From assembly GCF_022712195.1 (NCBI RefSeq), contig NZ_JALAGY010000085.1, positions 42,224-106,223 of the forward strand: 64,000 nt of DNA. Reading direction: 5' to 3'. The position numbers and the translations under genes were made by a program. The notes beneath the pieces were generated by a model. It did not search any database. It saw only the letters and a program-made list of their open reading frames with translations, and was not told where the DNA came from. Positions 19,594-31,633 of the stretch are shown piece after piece. The stretch's first letter is position 1; each line of letters starts with the position of its first letter. Source of the stretch: Corynebacterium sp. (GTDB lineage: Bacteria; Actinomycetota; Actinomycetes; Mycobacteriales; Mycobacteriaceae).

Positions 19594-21125
19594 GTTCCGG
19601 ATCCCCGCTGTGGGAGAACCCCCTCCGCGATTCCGCGGACCGTCGTGTGCCCCGGATCGCCGGCCCCAGCGGTCTGGTGATCTTCGGCGTCACCGGTGAC
19701 CTGGCCCGCAGGAAGCTTCTCCCGGCCGTGTACGACCTGGCGAACCGGGGACTGCTGCCGGCCGGCTTCAGCCTGATCGGGTACGGGCGCAGGGACTGGA
19801 CGAAGGAGGAGTTCGAGTCGGAGGTCCTCTCCGCCGTCCGCGACCGGGTGCGTACCCCCTGGCGACAGGCGGTGTGGGACCAGCTCGCCGCCGGCATCCA
19901 GTTCGTCAAGGGCGACTTCGTCACCGACTCCGCCTTCGACGACCTGGCCGCGATGACCCGTCGGATGGACGAGGAACGCGGTACCGGCGGCAACTGGGCC
20001 TACTACCTGTCCGTCCCGCCCCAGTACTTCTCCGAGGTCTGCAACCAGCTGGAACGTTCCGGTCTGGCGGACTCCACCCAGGGGTGGAAGCGGGTCGTCA
20101 TCGAGAAGCCCTTCGGGCACGACGAGCACTCCGCCACGGAGCTGAACCGTATCGTCAACTCGGTGTTCCCGGAGTCCTCGGTCTTCCGCATCGACCACTA
20201 CCTGGGCAAGGAGACCGTCCAGAACATCCTGGTGCTGCGTTTCGCCAACCAGATGTTCGAGCCGCTCTTCGGCTCCGGCTACATCGACCACGTGCAGATC
20301 ACCATGGCCGAGGACATCGGTCTCGGCGGCCGGGCCGGCTACTACGACGGCATCGGCGCCGCCCGGGACGTGATGCAGAACCACCTGCTGCAGCTCCTGG
20401 CGCTGGTGGCGATGGACGAGCCGGTGACCTTCTCCCCCGACGAACTCAAGGCCGAGAAGCTCAAGGTGCTCAAGGCGACGCGGCCGGTGGGCCCGTTCGC
20501 GCAGACCACCGCCCGTGGCCAGTACACCGCCGGCTGGCAGGGGTCGGAGTACGTGCCCGGCCTCCGTGAGGAGGAGGGTTTCGACCCGGCCTCCACCACG
20601 GAGACTTACGCCGCGGCCACCTTCGAGATCAACTCCCGGCGGTGGGCCGGTGTGCCCTTCTACCTGCGTACCGGTAAGCGGCTGGGCCGGCGTGTCACCG
20701 AGATCGCCCTGGTCTTCAAGGACGCCCCCCACCAGTCCTTCAGCCCGGAGCAGACCGAGGCCCAGAACTCCAATGTGCTCGTCATCCGGGTCCAGCCTGA
20801 CGAGGGCGTGCTGCTGCGCTTCGGTTCGAAGGTGCCGGGGTCGGCCATGGACGTGCGCGACGTGAACATGGACTTCTCCTACTCCGAGGCGTTCACCGAA
20901 CAGTCGCCGGAGGCCTACGAGCGGCTGATCCTCGACGCGCTGCTGGACGAGGCCAGCCTGTTCCCCACCAACGAGGAGGTCGAGGAGTCCTGGCGGATTC
21001 TCGACCCGGTGCTGAACTACTGGGCGACCGCGGGTCGTCCCGAAGACTACGAGTCCGGTACCTGGGGCCCCTCGGGTGCCGACAGGATGCTGTCCCGCCA
21101 CGGCAGGAAATGGAGGCGTCCCTGA
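19590..21125 (+). CDS. zwf: Glucose-6-phosphate dehydrogenase, catalytic subunit
   Basis: 511 residues. The NADP site [15 protein letters not shown] is near residue 31, the substrate/catalytic motif is [13 protein letters not shown], and the C-terminal [18 protein letters not shown] is conserved. It oxidises glucose 6-phosphate to 6-phosphogluconolactone and supplies NADPH. The start is the GTG in the GTGA overlap with tal; a frame running back to 19248 lies inside tal and is not real. In corynebacteria the active enzyme needs OpcA, encoded next. Confidence 0.97.
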   Translation: MSSGSPLWENPLRDSADRRVPRIAGPSGLVIFGVTGDLARRKLLPAVYDLANRGLLPAGFSLIGYGRRDWTKEEFESEVLSAVRDRVRTPWRQAVWDQLAAGIQFVKGDFVTDSAFDDLAAMTRRMDEERGTGGNWAYYLSVPPQYFSEVCNQLERSGLADSTQGWKRVVIEKPFGHDEHSATELNRIVNSVFPESSVFRIDHYLGKETVQNILVLRFANQMFEPLFGSGYIDHVQITMAEDIGLGGRAGYYDGIGAARDVMQNHLLQLLALVAMDEPVTFSPDELKAEKLKVLKATRPVGPFAQTTARGQYTAGWQGSEYVPGLREEEGFDPASTTETYAAATFEINSRRWAGVPFYLRTGKRLGRRVTEIALVFKDAPHQSFSPEQTEAQNSNVLVIRVQPDEGVLLRFGSKVPGSAMDVRDVNMDFSYSEAFTEQSPEAYERLILDALLDEASLFPTNEEVEESWRILDPVLNYWATAGRPEDYESGTWGPSGADRMLSRHGRKWRRP

Positions 21126-22177
21126 TGCCGTCGACAACCTTCACCGACGCCGGCGACCACGCCGCTGTCGTCGACCTGGGAACCACGACCACCCACGAAC
21201 TGACCGACCAGCTCCACCGCCTGCGGGAGGAGCGGGGCGAGATCGCCACCGGCCGGGTGCTGACCCTCATCGTGTCCGTGCGTTCCGAGGAGGACCTCGA
21301 CACGGTGGTCAACGCCACGGTCGAGGCCTCCCGTGAACATCCGGCCCGGGTGATCTTCGTCGTCCACGACAGGTCCACCTCCGAGGTCAGCATGGACGCG
21401 GCGATCCACCTGGGCGGAACCGCGGGCGCCTCGGAGATGATCCTGATGCGCCTGCACGGTGCACTGGCCGACCACGCGGACAATGCGGTCACCCCCCTGC
21501 TGCTCCCGGACACCCCGGTGGTGGTGTGGTGGCCGTTCACCTCACCCCGCAACCCCGCCGCCGACTCCCTCGGTGCGCTGGCGACCCGTCGGATCACCGA
21601 CAGTTTCGCCGACGCCGCCGCCGGGCGCGGGACCGAGGCGATCTTCCGCCGGCGGATCGGCTACTCCCTCGGCGACTCGGACCTGGTGTGGAGCAGGATC
21701 ACCCCGTGGCGCGGCCTGCTGTCCAGCGCGCTGGACCAGCGCGCAGGGGACTCCATCCGCTCCGCGGAGGTCTCCGGTCCCGCCGACGATCCGGCCGTCG
21801 ACATCGCCGCAGGTTGGCTCGCCGACCGTCTCGGTGTCCCGGTCACCCGGTGCGCCGACGGCTCCCCGGCGGTCCCCCTCGACGACGAGGGCGAACCGAT
21901 GTCTCCGGTCCAACGGACCGTGATCCACTGTTCCGGTGGCACGGTGGAACTCACCGTACTCAACCACCGCTCCGTGCGGGTGAGCACCGGTGTCGGGACG
22001 GACACCGTGGTCAACCTCTCCCGTCGGCAGGTCGGTGACTGCCTGGCCGAGGAACTTCGGCACCTCGAGCCTGACCGTGCCTTCGGCCAGGCGCTGCACG
22101 GCCTGCCGCGCGTACGCACGCCGCGGGACGGCATGAGCGCCTCCATCCCCTTCTCGGCACAGGAGAGCACCCGATGA
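21125..22177 (+). CDS. opcA: OpcA, assembly/activity factor of glucose-6-phosphate dehydrogenase
   Basis: 350 residues of the OpcA family. Conserved blocks are GRVLTLIVSV, EASREHPARVIFVV, GGTAGASEMILMRLHG, VTPLLLPDTPVVVWWP and the C-terminal CLAEELRHLEPDR. OpcA binds Zwf and is needed for its activity in Corynebacterium and cyanobacteria. The start ATG shares one base with the zwf stop (TGATG) and has GGAGG eight bases upstream; an ATG 15 bases earlier is less well placed. It overlaps pgl by four bases. Confidence 0.94.
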   Translation: MPSTTFTDAGDHAAVVDLGTTTTHELTDQLHRLREERGEIATGRVLTLIVSVRSEEDLDTVVNATVEASREHPARVIFVVHDRSTSEVSMDAAIHLGGTAGASEMILMRLHGALADHADNAVTPLLLPDTPVVVWWPFTSPRNPAADSLGALATRRITDSFADAAAGRGTEAIFRRRIGYSLGDSDLVWSRITPWRGLLSSALDQRAGDSIRSAEVSGPADDPAVDIAAGWLADRLGVPVTRCADGSPAVPLDDEGEPMSPVQRTVIHCSGGTVELTVLNHRSVRVSTGVGTDTVVNLSRRQVGDCLAEELRHLEPDRAFGQALHGLPRVRTPRDGMSASIPFSAQESTR

Positions 22178-22977
22178 ACGACACCAGGAACCTCACCGTC
22201 ACCCGCTGGGAGTCGGGTGACGCCCTGGCGGAGGGCGTCGCGCGTGACATCGTCGAACTGGTCGCCGGCGTCCAGAGGGACGGCGGTGTCAGTGACGACG
22301 GTTACGCCCGGATCGTGGTGACCGGTGGCGGAGCCGGAGGCGCGGTCCTCCGGGAACTCGCCGCACTCGACCATGCCGCCCGGGTCTCCGCCGACTCCTT
22401 CCCCGTCACCGCGGTCGACTGGGGCAAGGTGCACGTCTTCTTCGGTGACGAGCGCTTCGTGCCGGTGGGCACGACCGGCCCCACGGCCCGCAACGACGGA
22501 CTGGCGGACGCGGAGCTCCTCTCCCACGTGGATGTGCCGGAGACCAACGTCCACCGTGTCGCCGTCCCCCGGGAGGGTGAACCGGCTGACGGCCCGGCAC
22601 TCGACGCGGCCGCCGCAGCGTACGCCGAGGCACTCGCAGCCTTCGCCCCGGACGGTTTCGACCTGCACCTTCTGGGCATGGGTCCGGAGGGGCACGTCAA
22701 CTCGCTGTTCCCGTACACCCCAGAGCTGAACCCGGAACCGGGGACCACGGTGGTCCCGGTGCGAGGGTGCCCGAAACCTCCGGCGGAGCGGGTGTCCCTG
22801 ACCCGTGAGGCGGTCCACCGCGCCGCGGAGGTGTGGCTCCTGGTCACCGGCGGGGCCAAGCGTGAGGCCGCCGCCGAGGTGCTGTCCGGGGCGGACCCGG
22901 AGCAGTGGCCCGCGGCGGGGGTGTCGGGGTCCCGACGGACCGTCCTGCATGTCGACGCAGAGGCGGATCCCCGCTGA
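22174..22977 (+). CDS. pgl: 6-phosphogluconolactonase
   Basis: 267 residues of the DevB/NagB-like family. Signatures are the N-terminal VTGGGAGGAVLREL, VHVFFGDERFVPVG with catalytic-site acidic residues, and LLGMGPEGHVNSLFP. It hydrolyses the lactone made by Zwf. The ATGA overlap with opcA makes it the last gene of the operon, followed by a strong terminator. Confidence 0.94.
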   Translation: MNDTRNLTVTRWESGDALAEGVARDIVELVAGVQRDGGVSDDGYARIVVTGGGAGGAVLRELAALDHAARVSADSFPVTAVDWGKVHVFFGDERFVPVGTTGPTARNDGLADAELLSHVDVPETNVHRVAVPREGEPADGPALDAAAAAYAEALAAFAPDGFDLHLLGMGPEGHVNSLFPYTPELNPEPGTTVVPVRGCPKPPAERVSLTREAVHRAAEVWLLVTGGAKREAAAEVLSGADPEQWPAAGVSGSRRTVLHVDAEADPR

Positions 22978-22984
22978 CCTGGCC

Positions 22985-23045
22985 GAGGAGACGTGAGGAA
23001 AGGCCGCTGCCCGTCAGGGACAGCGGCCTTTCCTCACGTCTCCTC
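22985..23045. terminator. Very long bidirectional terminator between pgl and secG
   Basis: A perfect 25-bp stem (22985-23009 with 23021-23045) over an 11-base loop separates the converging pgl and secG genes. An AAGG/CCTT segment inside the stem gives a short T-rich stretch for the plus-strand transcript. Confidence 0.88.
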
Positions 23046-23077
23046 AACGGCTCCCGGACGTCCGGGAACCTGGCGGG

Positions 23078-23317
23078 TCAGCCCACGTTGTAGTGGACGA
23101 CCAGGTTCAGCCCGATGATGGCGGCGATCCAGATCACGGCGACGGTGACCGTCAGCCGGTCCAGGTTCTTCTCCACGACCGTGGAGCCGGAGAGACTCGA
23201 CTGCATTCCACCGCCGAAGAGGCTGGACAGACCGCCGCCCTTCCCCTTGTGGAGAAGAACGGACAGCCCCAGGATGAGGCTGGTGACCACCAGAAGGATC
23301 TGGAGGGAGAGAACCAT
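23078..23317 (-). CDS. secG: SecG, small subunit of the SecYEG translocase
   Basis: 79 residues with two transmembrane helices (about 3-23 and 54-74) around a Gly/Ser-rich cytoplasmic loop containing GGGLSSLFGGG, the standard SecG layout. It supports protein export through SecYEG. A longer frame begins at 23365, but MVLSLQILLVV fits the family and a TAAGG ribosome binding site. It lies 81 bases after ppc in the same direction. Confidence 0.93.
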   Translation of the reverse strand: MVLSLQILLVVTSLILGLSVLLHKGKGGGLSSLFGGGMQSSLSGSTVVEKNLDRLTVTVAVIWIAAIIGLNLVVHYNVG

Positions 23318-23360
23318 GCGAACTGCCTTACGTCGGTCGGGGCCATGCGATAACCACACC

Positions 23361-23366
23361 ATCATA
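23361..23366 (-). promoter_or_regulatory. Possible -10 element of secG
   Basis: TATGAT on the minus strand (23366-23361) lies in the ppc-secG gap and would start transcription about 36 bases before secG. Confidence 0.4.
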
Positions 23367-23398
23367 GCCCACGTGGGCGAAACGGGACACCCGCGACA

Positions 23399-26242
23399 CT
23401 ACCCGGAGTTGCGCAGTCCGGTCGCCAGGCCGTTCATCGTCAACCGGATTCCGTCGAGGACATCCTCGCTGCGGTCACCCGCACGGTAGCGTCGCAGGAG
23501 TTCCAGCTGCAGAAGGTTCAGCGGCAGCAGGTACGGGAAACGGTTGCGCACCGAGAGCGCCAGCGCGGGGTTGTCGGACAGCAGGCTGTCCTGACCGGTG
23601 ATGTCCAGGCACATGCGCAGTGTCAGGTGAAACTCCTCGACGATGGTGTCGTAGATACGACGGGCGTCGTCGCTGTCGGGCACCAGGTGTGAGTAGAGCT
23701 CGGCCACCGACAGGTCTGCCTTGGCCATGACCTGCGCCATGTTCGACAGCACCGACCGGAAGAACGGCCAGGTACGGTGCAGCTCACGGAGGTAGTTGAG
23801 CCGGTCCTCCCCGGCGGCGATCCAGTCGCGGAGGGCTGAGCCCACGCCGAACCAGCCGGGCAGCATGATGCGGGACTGCGACCAGGACAGCACCCACGGG
23901 ATGGCCCGCAGGTCGGAGATGCTGCTGGTCTGCTTGCGGGAACTGGGCCGGGACCCGATGTTGAGGTTGCCGATCTCCTCCAGCGGTGTCGAGGAGGTGA
24001 AGTAGTCGATGAAGCCGTCGTCCTCGTGCATCAGGGAGGAGTAGGCGGCACGCGACAGTTCGGCGATCTCGCGCATCGCCGCGTAGGCGCTGTCGGCGTC
24101 GTCGATCCGGTCGACGGGCAGCAGGCTGGCCTCCAGGGTGGCCGAGACCAGGGCCTCGAGGTTACGCCGGGCCACGGAGGGCACCCCGTACTTGGCGGAG
24201 ATGATCTCGCCCTGTTCGGTGATCCGCACGCTGCCCTGTACCGCGCCCTCGGGTTGGGCGAGGATCGCCTCGTGGCTGGGTCCTCCCCCTCGCCCGACGG
24301 TGCCGCCGCGGCCGTGGAACAGCCGCAGGCCCACGCCGGCCTCACGGGCGGCCTCGACGAGTGACAGTTCGGCGTCGTAGAGGCCCCAGTTCGCCGCGAA
24401 GTACCCGCCGTCCTTGTTGGAGTCGGAGTAGCCCAGCATGATCTCCTGGACGCCGCCACGCTGGGTCACGTAGTCCCGGTAGAAGCCGTGCCCCCACAGT
24501 TCCTCCATCACCGTGGCACCGTTGGCGAGGTCGTCGATGGTCTCGAAGAGGGGGATCACGTCTACCCCGCCGGTCACCACCCCGTCCGTGACGTCGATGA
24601 GACCGACCTCCTTGAGCAGGACCATCGGTTCGAGGATGTCGGAGACACTCGAGGCCATGGAGATGATGCAGTGCGGGACGGCGTCAGGTCCGAGCCGGTC
24701 GACGGCGTCGGCGGCGGCGCGGAAGATCCCGAGTTCGCGTTCGGTCGCCTCGCTCCAGCGGGCCCGCTGGTCGGTGAGCGGTCTCGGTGAGTGCAGTTCC
24801 CTGGTCAGCAGGGCGACGCGCTGCTGTTCGTCGAGGGTGCCGTAGTCACCTGTGTCGCCGGTGACACCGGCGCGGGCGAACATCTCGGTGAGGATGTTCT
24901 CGAAGCTCTCGGAGTTCTGTCGCAGGTCGAGGCTGCTGAGGTGGAAGCCGAAGGACCGGGCGGCGGCGATGACGGTCGCGAGACGGTGGTCGGCGATGAG
25001 GTCGTCGGCGCTGGCGCGCAGGGAGGCGTCCACGGTGTGCAGGTCGGCGAGGAAGGCCTCGGCGTCCGCGTAGGGCTCGTGGGGGCCGAGGGAGGTGGTC
25101 TCCGGATGAACGATCTCGCTGAGCCGCGCGGTGGCGGTGGCGGCGATCCGCCCGCGGATGCCGTGGACGGCGCGCCGGTAGGGTTCGTCGACGCGGGACG
25201 GTACGTCGTTGTGGCCGCGTTCGGCCAGTTCGTCGAGCTCCGGGGTGACGTCGGTGAGGCGGCTGGACAGGCTGAGCTCGTGTTCGAGGTCGTGGAGTTG
25301 GCCGAGGTACCACTCGAAGACTGTCTGTGCCGCCCGTGAGGTCGCGTAGTCCACGGTGTCCCCGGTGACGAAGGGGTTGCCGTCGTGGTCGCCGCCGATC
25401 CAGCTGCCGGGGCGGACGACCGGGGTGGAGGGGACGGCGTCGCCGTAGCGTTCACGTAGTTCGCGGGTGACGCGACGGTTGATCTGCGGGATCTCCTGCA
25501 GCAGGCTGATGGTGAAGTACCTCAGGCCGACGTTGATCTCGTCCTCGATTCGCGGGCGCACTGACCGGATCAGGGCGGTCTGCCACAGGATGGTCACCCG
25601 GCGGCGGATGTTGCGGTCGATGCCGGCGAGACGCTCGTCGCTGCGTGCGGTACGGCCGGCGTTGAGTATCCGGCCGCGGTTGCGCATCAGGCGGGTGATG
25701 TCCCACTGCACGTCGAAGACGGTGCGGCGGCGGGTCTCGGTCGGGTGCGCGGTGAGGACGGGGGCGACGTAGGCCGACTCCATCACCCGGGAGACCTCCG
25801 CCGCGGTCACCCCACCGTCGTCGAGGGCCGACCAGGCCGCCTGCAGGGTGGCCCGGTGTGGTGGCTCGCCCTCGTCGGCGAGGCGTTCGCGGAGACGTTC
25901 CTCGTGGAGGTCCTCGGCGAGGTTCGCCAGCAGGGCGAAGTGGGAGAACGCCCGGATCAGCGGGAGCGACTTCTCGGAGGGCAGGTCCCGCAGCCGGTCG
26001 GCGAGCGCGGAGAGGTCCCCGTCGCCGTGGCGGACGCCGAAGGCCGCCCTGCGTGTCTCCTCCACGAGGGCGAGGACGTCCTCTCCCTCCTGTTCCCGGA
26101 TGACGTCGCCGAGGATGGCGCCGAGGTAGCGCAGGTCCTGTCTCAGCCCGGGGACGATCTCCGGTTCGTCCCGGACCGGCGGGACGACGGGGATGGCGGT
26201 GCCGGGCACCGTCGAGTCAGAATCATCGTGGGGGGAAGTCAT
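23399..26242 (-). CDS. ppc: Phosphoenolpyruvate carboxylase
   Basis: 947 residues, a full-length bacterial-type enzyme. The catalytic histidine is H166 in VLTAHPTETRRRTV. The second site, MLGYSDSNKDGGYFAANW, and the glycine-rich loop FHGRGGTVGRGGGP are both intact. The conserved C-terminus ATGLRNSG is present. It carboxylates PEP to oxaloacetate and is a main anaplerotic route for glutamate/lysine-type metabolism in corynebacteria. It starts 15 bases after tpiA, so it is co-transcribed with glycolysis. The usual allosteric inhibitor is aspartate. Confidence 0.97.
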   Translation of the reverse strand: MTSPHDDSDSTVPGTAIPVVPPVRDEPEIVPGLRQDLRYLGAILGDVIREQEGEDVLALVEETRRAAFGVRHGDGDLSALADRLRDLPSEKSLPLIRAFSHFALLANLAEDLHEERLRERLADEGEPPHRATLQAAWSALDDGGVTAAEVSRVMESAYVAPVLTAHPTETRRRTVFDVQWDITRLMRNRGRILNAGRTARSDERLAGIDRNIRRRVTILWQTALIRSVRPRIEDEINVGLRYFTISLLQEIPQINRRVTRELRERYGDAVPSTPVVRPGSWIGGDHDGNPFVTGDTVDYATSRAAQTVFEWYLGQLHDLEHELSLSSRLTDVTPELDELAERGHNDVPSRVDEPYRRAVHGIRGRIAATATARLSEIVHPETTSLGPHEPYADAEAFLADLHTVDASLRASADDLIADHRLATVIAAARSFGFHLSSLDLRQNSESFENILTEMFARAGVTGDTGDYGTLDEQQRVALLTRELHSPRPLTDQRARWSEATERELGIFRAAADAVDRLGPDAVPHCIISMASSVSDILEPMVLLKEVGLIDVTDGVVTGGVDVIPLFETIDDLANGATVMEELWGHGFYRDYVTQRGGVQEIMLGYSDSNKDGGYFAANWGLYDAELSLVEAAREAGVGLRLFHGRGGTVGRGGGPSHEAILAQPEGAVQGSVRITEQGEIISAKYGVPSVARRNLEALVSATLEASLLPVDRIDDADSAYAAMREIAELSRAAYSSLMHEDDGFIDYFTSSTPLEEIGNLNIGSRPSSRKQTSSISDLRAIPWVLSWSQSRIMLPGWFGVGSALRDWIAAGEDRLNYLRELHRTWPFFRSVLSNMAQVMAKADLSVAELYSHLVPDSDDARRIYDTIVEEFHLTLRMCLDITGQDSLLSDNPALALSVRNRFPYLLPLNLLQLELLRRYRAGDRSEDVLDGIRLTMNGLATGLRNSG

Positions 26243-26257
26243 TCCCCCATTGTGCCT

Positions 26258-27040
26258 TCAGCTGCCGGCCTTCGCAGCGGCGGCGCACAGGCGCGCGAAG
26301 TCCTCGCCGTCGAGGCTGGCGCCGCCGACGAGACCGCCGTCCACGTCAGGCTGCCCGACGATCTCCGCGACCGAGTCGGTCTTCACCGAACCCCCGTAGA
26401 GGATGCGCACGCCGTCGGCGGTCTCCCGGTCGGCGAGTTCGGCGACGAGGTCACGGATCGCCTTGCAGACCTCCTGCGCGTCCGCGGCGGAGGCGACCTT
26501 GCCGGTGCCGATGGCCCACACCGGCTCATAGGCGATGACGACCCTGGCCAGGTCGTCGGAGGAGAGCCCCTCCAGGGAGGCGCGGGTCTGCTCGACGACG
26601 TAGCTGACGTGCTCGCCGGACTCACGGACCTCCAGCGGCTCGCCGACGCACACGATCGGTGCGAGGCCGGCGCCGAGGGCGGCCCGGGCCTTCGCGGCGA
26701 CGGCGGCGTCGTCCTCACCGTGGTACTGGCGGCGTTCGGAGTGGCCGACCACGGCCCAGCTGCAGCCGAGTTTGGCGAGCATGGACGCGGAGACCTCACC
26801 GGTGTAGGCACCGGACTCGTGGACGGACACGTCCTGGGCACCGTAGGTCAGCGGGATCTTCTCGCCGTCGACGACGGTCTGCACGCTGCGGATGTCGGTG
26901 AACGGAGGGATGACCGCGACGTCGACGTGCTCGTAGTAGTCCTTGGGCAACGCGAAGGCGAACTTCTGGACCACCTGGATGGCCTCCAGGTGGTTGAGGT
27001 TCATCTTCCAGTTGCCGGCGATCAGGGGGGTGCGTGACAT
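26258..27040 (-). CDS. tpiA: Triosephosphate isomerase
   Basis: 260 residues with all catalytic elements: N and K in AGNWKMNLN, the histidine in VGHSERRQ, the glutamate in [15 protein letters not shown], and the C-terminal phosphate loop VGGASLDG. It interconverts dihydroxyacetone phosphate and glyceraldehyde 3-phosphate. It sits 12 bases after pgk with a GAGGAG ribosome binding site. Confidence 0.97.
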   Translation of the reverse strand: MSRTPLIAGNWKMNLNHLEAIQVVQKFAFALPKDYYEHVDVAVIPPFTDIRSVQTVVDGEKIPLTYGAQDVSVHESGAYTGEVSASMLAKLGCSWAVVGHSERRQYHGEDDAAVAAKARAALGAGLAPIVCVGEPLEVRESGEHVSYVVEQTRASLEGLSSDDLARVVIAYEPVWAIGTGKVASAADAQEVCKAIRDLVAELADRETADGVRILYGGSVKTDSVAEIVGQPDVDGGLVGGASLDGEDFARLCAAAAKAGS

Positions 27041-27052
27041 GGTGGGTGCTCC

Positions 27053-28264
27053 TCAGTTCTCGAGAACGGTGATTCCGGGCAGTTCCTTGCCCTCGAGGAA
27101 CTCGAGGGAGGCGCCGCCGCCGGTGGAGATGTGGCTGAACCCGTCCTCGTCGAGGCCGAGGGTGCGCACTGCGGCGGCGGAGTCGCCACCGCCGACGACG
27201 GAGAAGGCGCCGGCCCCGGTGGCGGAGATGATCGCCTCTGCCACTCCCCTGGTCCCTTCGGCGAAGGCGGGGAACTCGAAGACTCCCATCGGGCCGTTCC
27301 AGAAGACGGTCTTCGCGGCACCGAGGGTGTCGGCGAAGGCCGCGACGGAGTCCGGTCCGATGTCGAGGCCCATCTGTCCGTCGGGGATGGCGTCGGCGGC
27401 GACGGTGGTGGCCGGCGCGTCGGCGGCGAACTCGGGTGCGACGACGACGTCGGGGGGCAGGGCGATGACGTCGCCGAACCGGGACAGCAGGTCACGGCAG
27501 GTGTCGACCATGTCCTCCTGCAGCAGGGAGCTGCCCACGGAGTGGCCCTGTGCGGCGAGGAAGGTGAAGCACATGCCGCCGCCGATGATCAGGGTGTCGA
27601 CCTTCGGGGCGAGTGCCTCGATGACTCCGAGCTTGTCGGAGACCTTCGATCCGCCGAGCACCACCGCGTAGGGGTGGGCCGGGTTCTCGGAGACCGTGCG
27701 CAGCACCTCGAGCTCGGACTGGACCAGGCCGCCGGCGTAGTGAGGCAGCAGGGCGGCCACGTCGTACACCGAGGCCTGGCGGCGGTGGACCACGCCGAAA
27801 CCGTCGGACACGAAGGCGCCGTCGTCACCGGTCAGCGCGGCGAGCTCGGCGGCGAAGGCCTGACGCTCGGCGTCGTCCTTGGAGGTTTCGCGGGCGTCGT
27901 AGCGGACGTTCTCCAGCAGGAGGATGTCGCCGTCGTTGAGACCGTTGGCGCGCTCGTGGGCGTCCTCCCCGGTGACGTCCTGTGCCAGCGGCACCCACTG
28001 GTCCAGGCGCTCGGCCAGGGCCTCGGCAACGGGCGCGAGGGAGAACTCCGGGGCGGGCTGCCCCTTCGGGCGGCCGAGGTGGGCGGTGACGATGACGCGG
28101 GCGCCGGCGTCGATCAGACGCCGCAGGGTGGGCACGGAGGCGTCGATGCGGCCGGGGTCGGTGATGTCGCCGTCCTTGAGGGGGACGTTCAGGTCGGCGC
28201 GGACGAGGACGTGCCGTCCCTCGACGCCGTCGGCGATGAGGTCGTCGATGGTCTTCACGGTCAT
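27053..28264 (-). CDS. pgk: Phosphoglycerate kinase
   Basis: 403 residues. N-terminal substrate residues lie in [11 protein letters not shown] and AHLGRPKG, and the nucleotide site is [10 protein letters not shown] and GGGDSAAAV. It makes ATP from 1,3-bisphosphoglycerate. Upstream is a 150-base interval with the gap terminator and a 10-bp tandem repeat, so pgk-tpiA-ppc may have a promoter of their own. AGGAG lies 10 bases before the ATG. Confidence 0.97.
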   Translation of the reverse strand: MTVKTIDDLIADGVEGRHVLVRADLNVPLKDGDITDPGRIDASVPTLRRLIDAGARVIVTAHLGRPKGQPAPEFSLAPVAEALAERLDQWVPLAQDVTGEDAHERANGLNDGDILLLENVRYDARETSKDDAERQAFAAELAALTGDDGAFVSDGFGVVHRRQASVYDVAALLPHYAGGLVQSELEVLRTVSENPAHPYAVVLGGSKVSDKLGVIEALAPKVDTLIIGGGMCFTFLAAQGHSVGSSLLQEDMVDTCRDLLSRFGDVIALPPDVVVAPEFAADAPATTVAADAIPDGQMGLDIGPDSVAAFADTLGAAKTVFWNGPMGVFEFPAFAEGTRGVAEAIISATGAGAFSVVGGGDSAAAVRTLGLDEDGFSHISTGGGASLEFLEGKELPGITVLEN

Positions 28265-28299
28265 GGCTTCATGTCTCCTGGGGATACGAACGGGGTAAG

Positions 28300-28337
28300 G
28301 ACAGGTACTTACAGGTACGGACAGGTACGGACAGGGT
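28300..28337 (-). repeat. 10-bp tandem repeat upstream of pgk
   Basis: On the minus strand the unit TACCTGTCCG recurs about four times without spacing (the units are CCTGTCCG, TACCTGTCCG, TACCTGTAAG and TACCTGTCCT). The last copy ends about 35 bases before the pgk start. A 10-bp period would put each copy on the same face of the helix, which suits a regulator array. Slippage-derived filler is the alternative. Confidence 0.6.
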
Positions 28338-28338
28338 G

Positions 28339-28368
28339 ACGGCGGGTCGGCATGTGCCGACCCGCCGT
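28339..28368. terminator. Terminator after gap
   Basis: A perfect 13-bp stem (28339-28351 with 28356-28368) over a four-base loop lies about 45 bases past the gap stop codon. It would reduce, perhaps not abolish, read-through into pgk. Confidence 0.72.
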
Positions 28369-28414
28369 GGGACCGGGGTTACCGGCCGGTACCGCCACCA
28401 GACTACTGGACGGA

Positions 28415-30532
<2,118 letters not shown>

Positions 30533-30549
<17 letters not shown>

Positions 30550-31633
30550 TGTGGCTGTCGCCCCTTTCCTCCGGGTGCCCCGGCTCGTCGTGTGTACCGG
30601 GTGATCCTACCGTGGCGGTGGCGGGTCGTTCCCAGTCGGCGAGCTCACGCAGTACACCGGCGAGCTTCTCGGAGGAGTGCCGGTCGGTCCACCGGCCGCG
30701 GTCGTCGTCCTCGCGGACGTCGCGGTAGAGGACGGTGGCGCCCAGTCGGGCGGCGGCGCGTTCCATGTGGCGTCGTTCGTTGCCGGGCAGCAGGACGGAG
30801 GTGTCGACCACCACCACGTCGACGGTGAGGGTGGGACAGTGCTGCAGCAGCATGTGGATGTGGCGTTCCATCGAGAACCCGCTGGTCTCCCCCGGCTCGG
30901 CGACGAGGTTCATGATCACCGCGCGGGTCGCGGTGGTCTCGGCCAGAGCCTCGACGATGCCGGGCATCAGCAGGTGCGGGATCACCGAGGAGAACCAGGA
31001 GCCGGGCCCCAGGGTGACCAGGTCGGCGTCGAGGATGGCCTGAACGGCCTCGGGCGACGCCTCGGGGTTCTGCGGGATCAGGCGCACCCGGCGGACCTGG
31101 CCCAGGGTGGACGCCACGGCGACCTGACCCCGCACGGAATTCACCTCCCGGGGGTCGTCGCCGATGCCCTGGACCTCGGCCTCCAGGTCGAGGGGCTCCG
31201 GGGACATCGGCAGGACACGGCCCCGGATGCCGAGCAGGTCGCTGAGTTCGTCGAGCGCCTCGATGCTGGAACCCAGCACCTCGGACAGGCCCGTGAGCAC
31301 AAGGTTCCCCACCGCGTGGCCGGCCAGTGCACCGTGCCCGGAGAACCGGTGCTGCAGGGCGCGTTCCCAGAGCCGTCCCCGTGGGGTGTCCCTCACCAGG
31401 GCGGCCAGAGCCATGCGGAGATCCCCCGGTGGCAGTGAACCGAGTTCGCGGCGCATCCGCCCCGAGGACCCGCCGTCGTCGGCGACGGTGACGACCGCGG
31501 TGACGTAGTCGGCCGCGGCGCGTGCCGAGCGCAGGGTGGCGAACAGGCCGTGCCCGCCGCCGAGCGCGGTGACCCGGTTGAGGACGGCTCCGGAGGAGTC
31601 GGAGGAGTCGGGTGCGTCAGGGGTGTCGGTCAT
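30533..31633 (-). CDS. yvcK: YvcK/CofD-like glucosyl-carrier or UDP-sugar-binding protein
   Basis: 366 residues. The start [32 protein letters not shown] and [20 protein letters not shown] are the conserved blocks of the YvcK (gluconeogenesis factor) family, which binds UDP-sugars and links carbon state to peptidoglycan synthesis. It is related to CofD, but the operon with rapZ and whiA marks it as YvcK. The ATG at 31633 overlaps the rapZ stop by four bases; the 50 codons upstream in the same frame lie within rapZ. The last ~30 residues are low-complexity. Confidence 0.92.
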
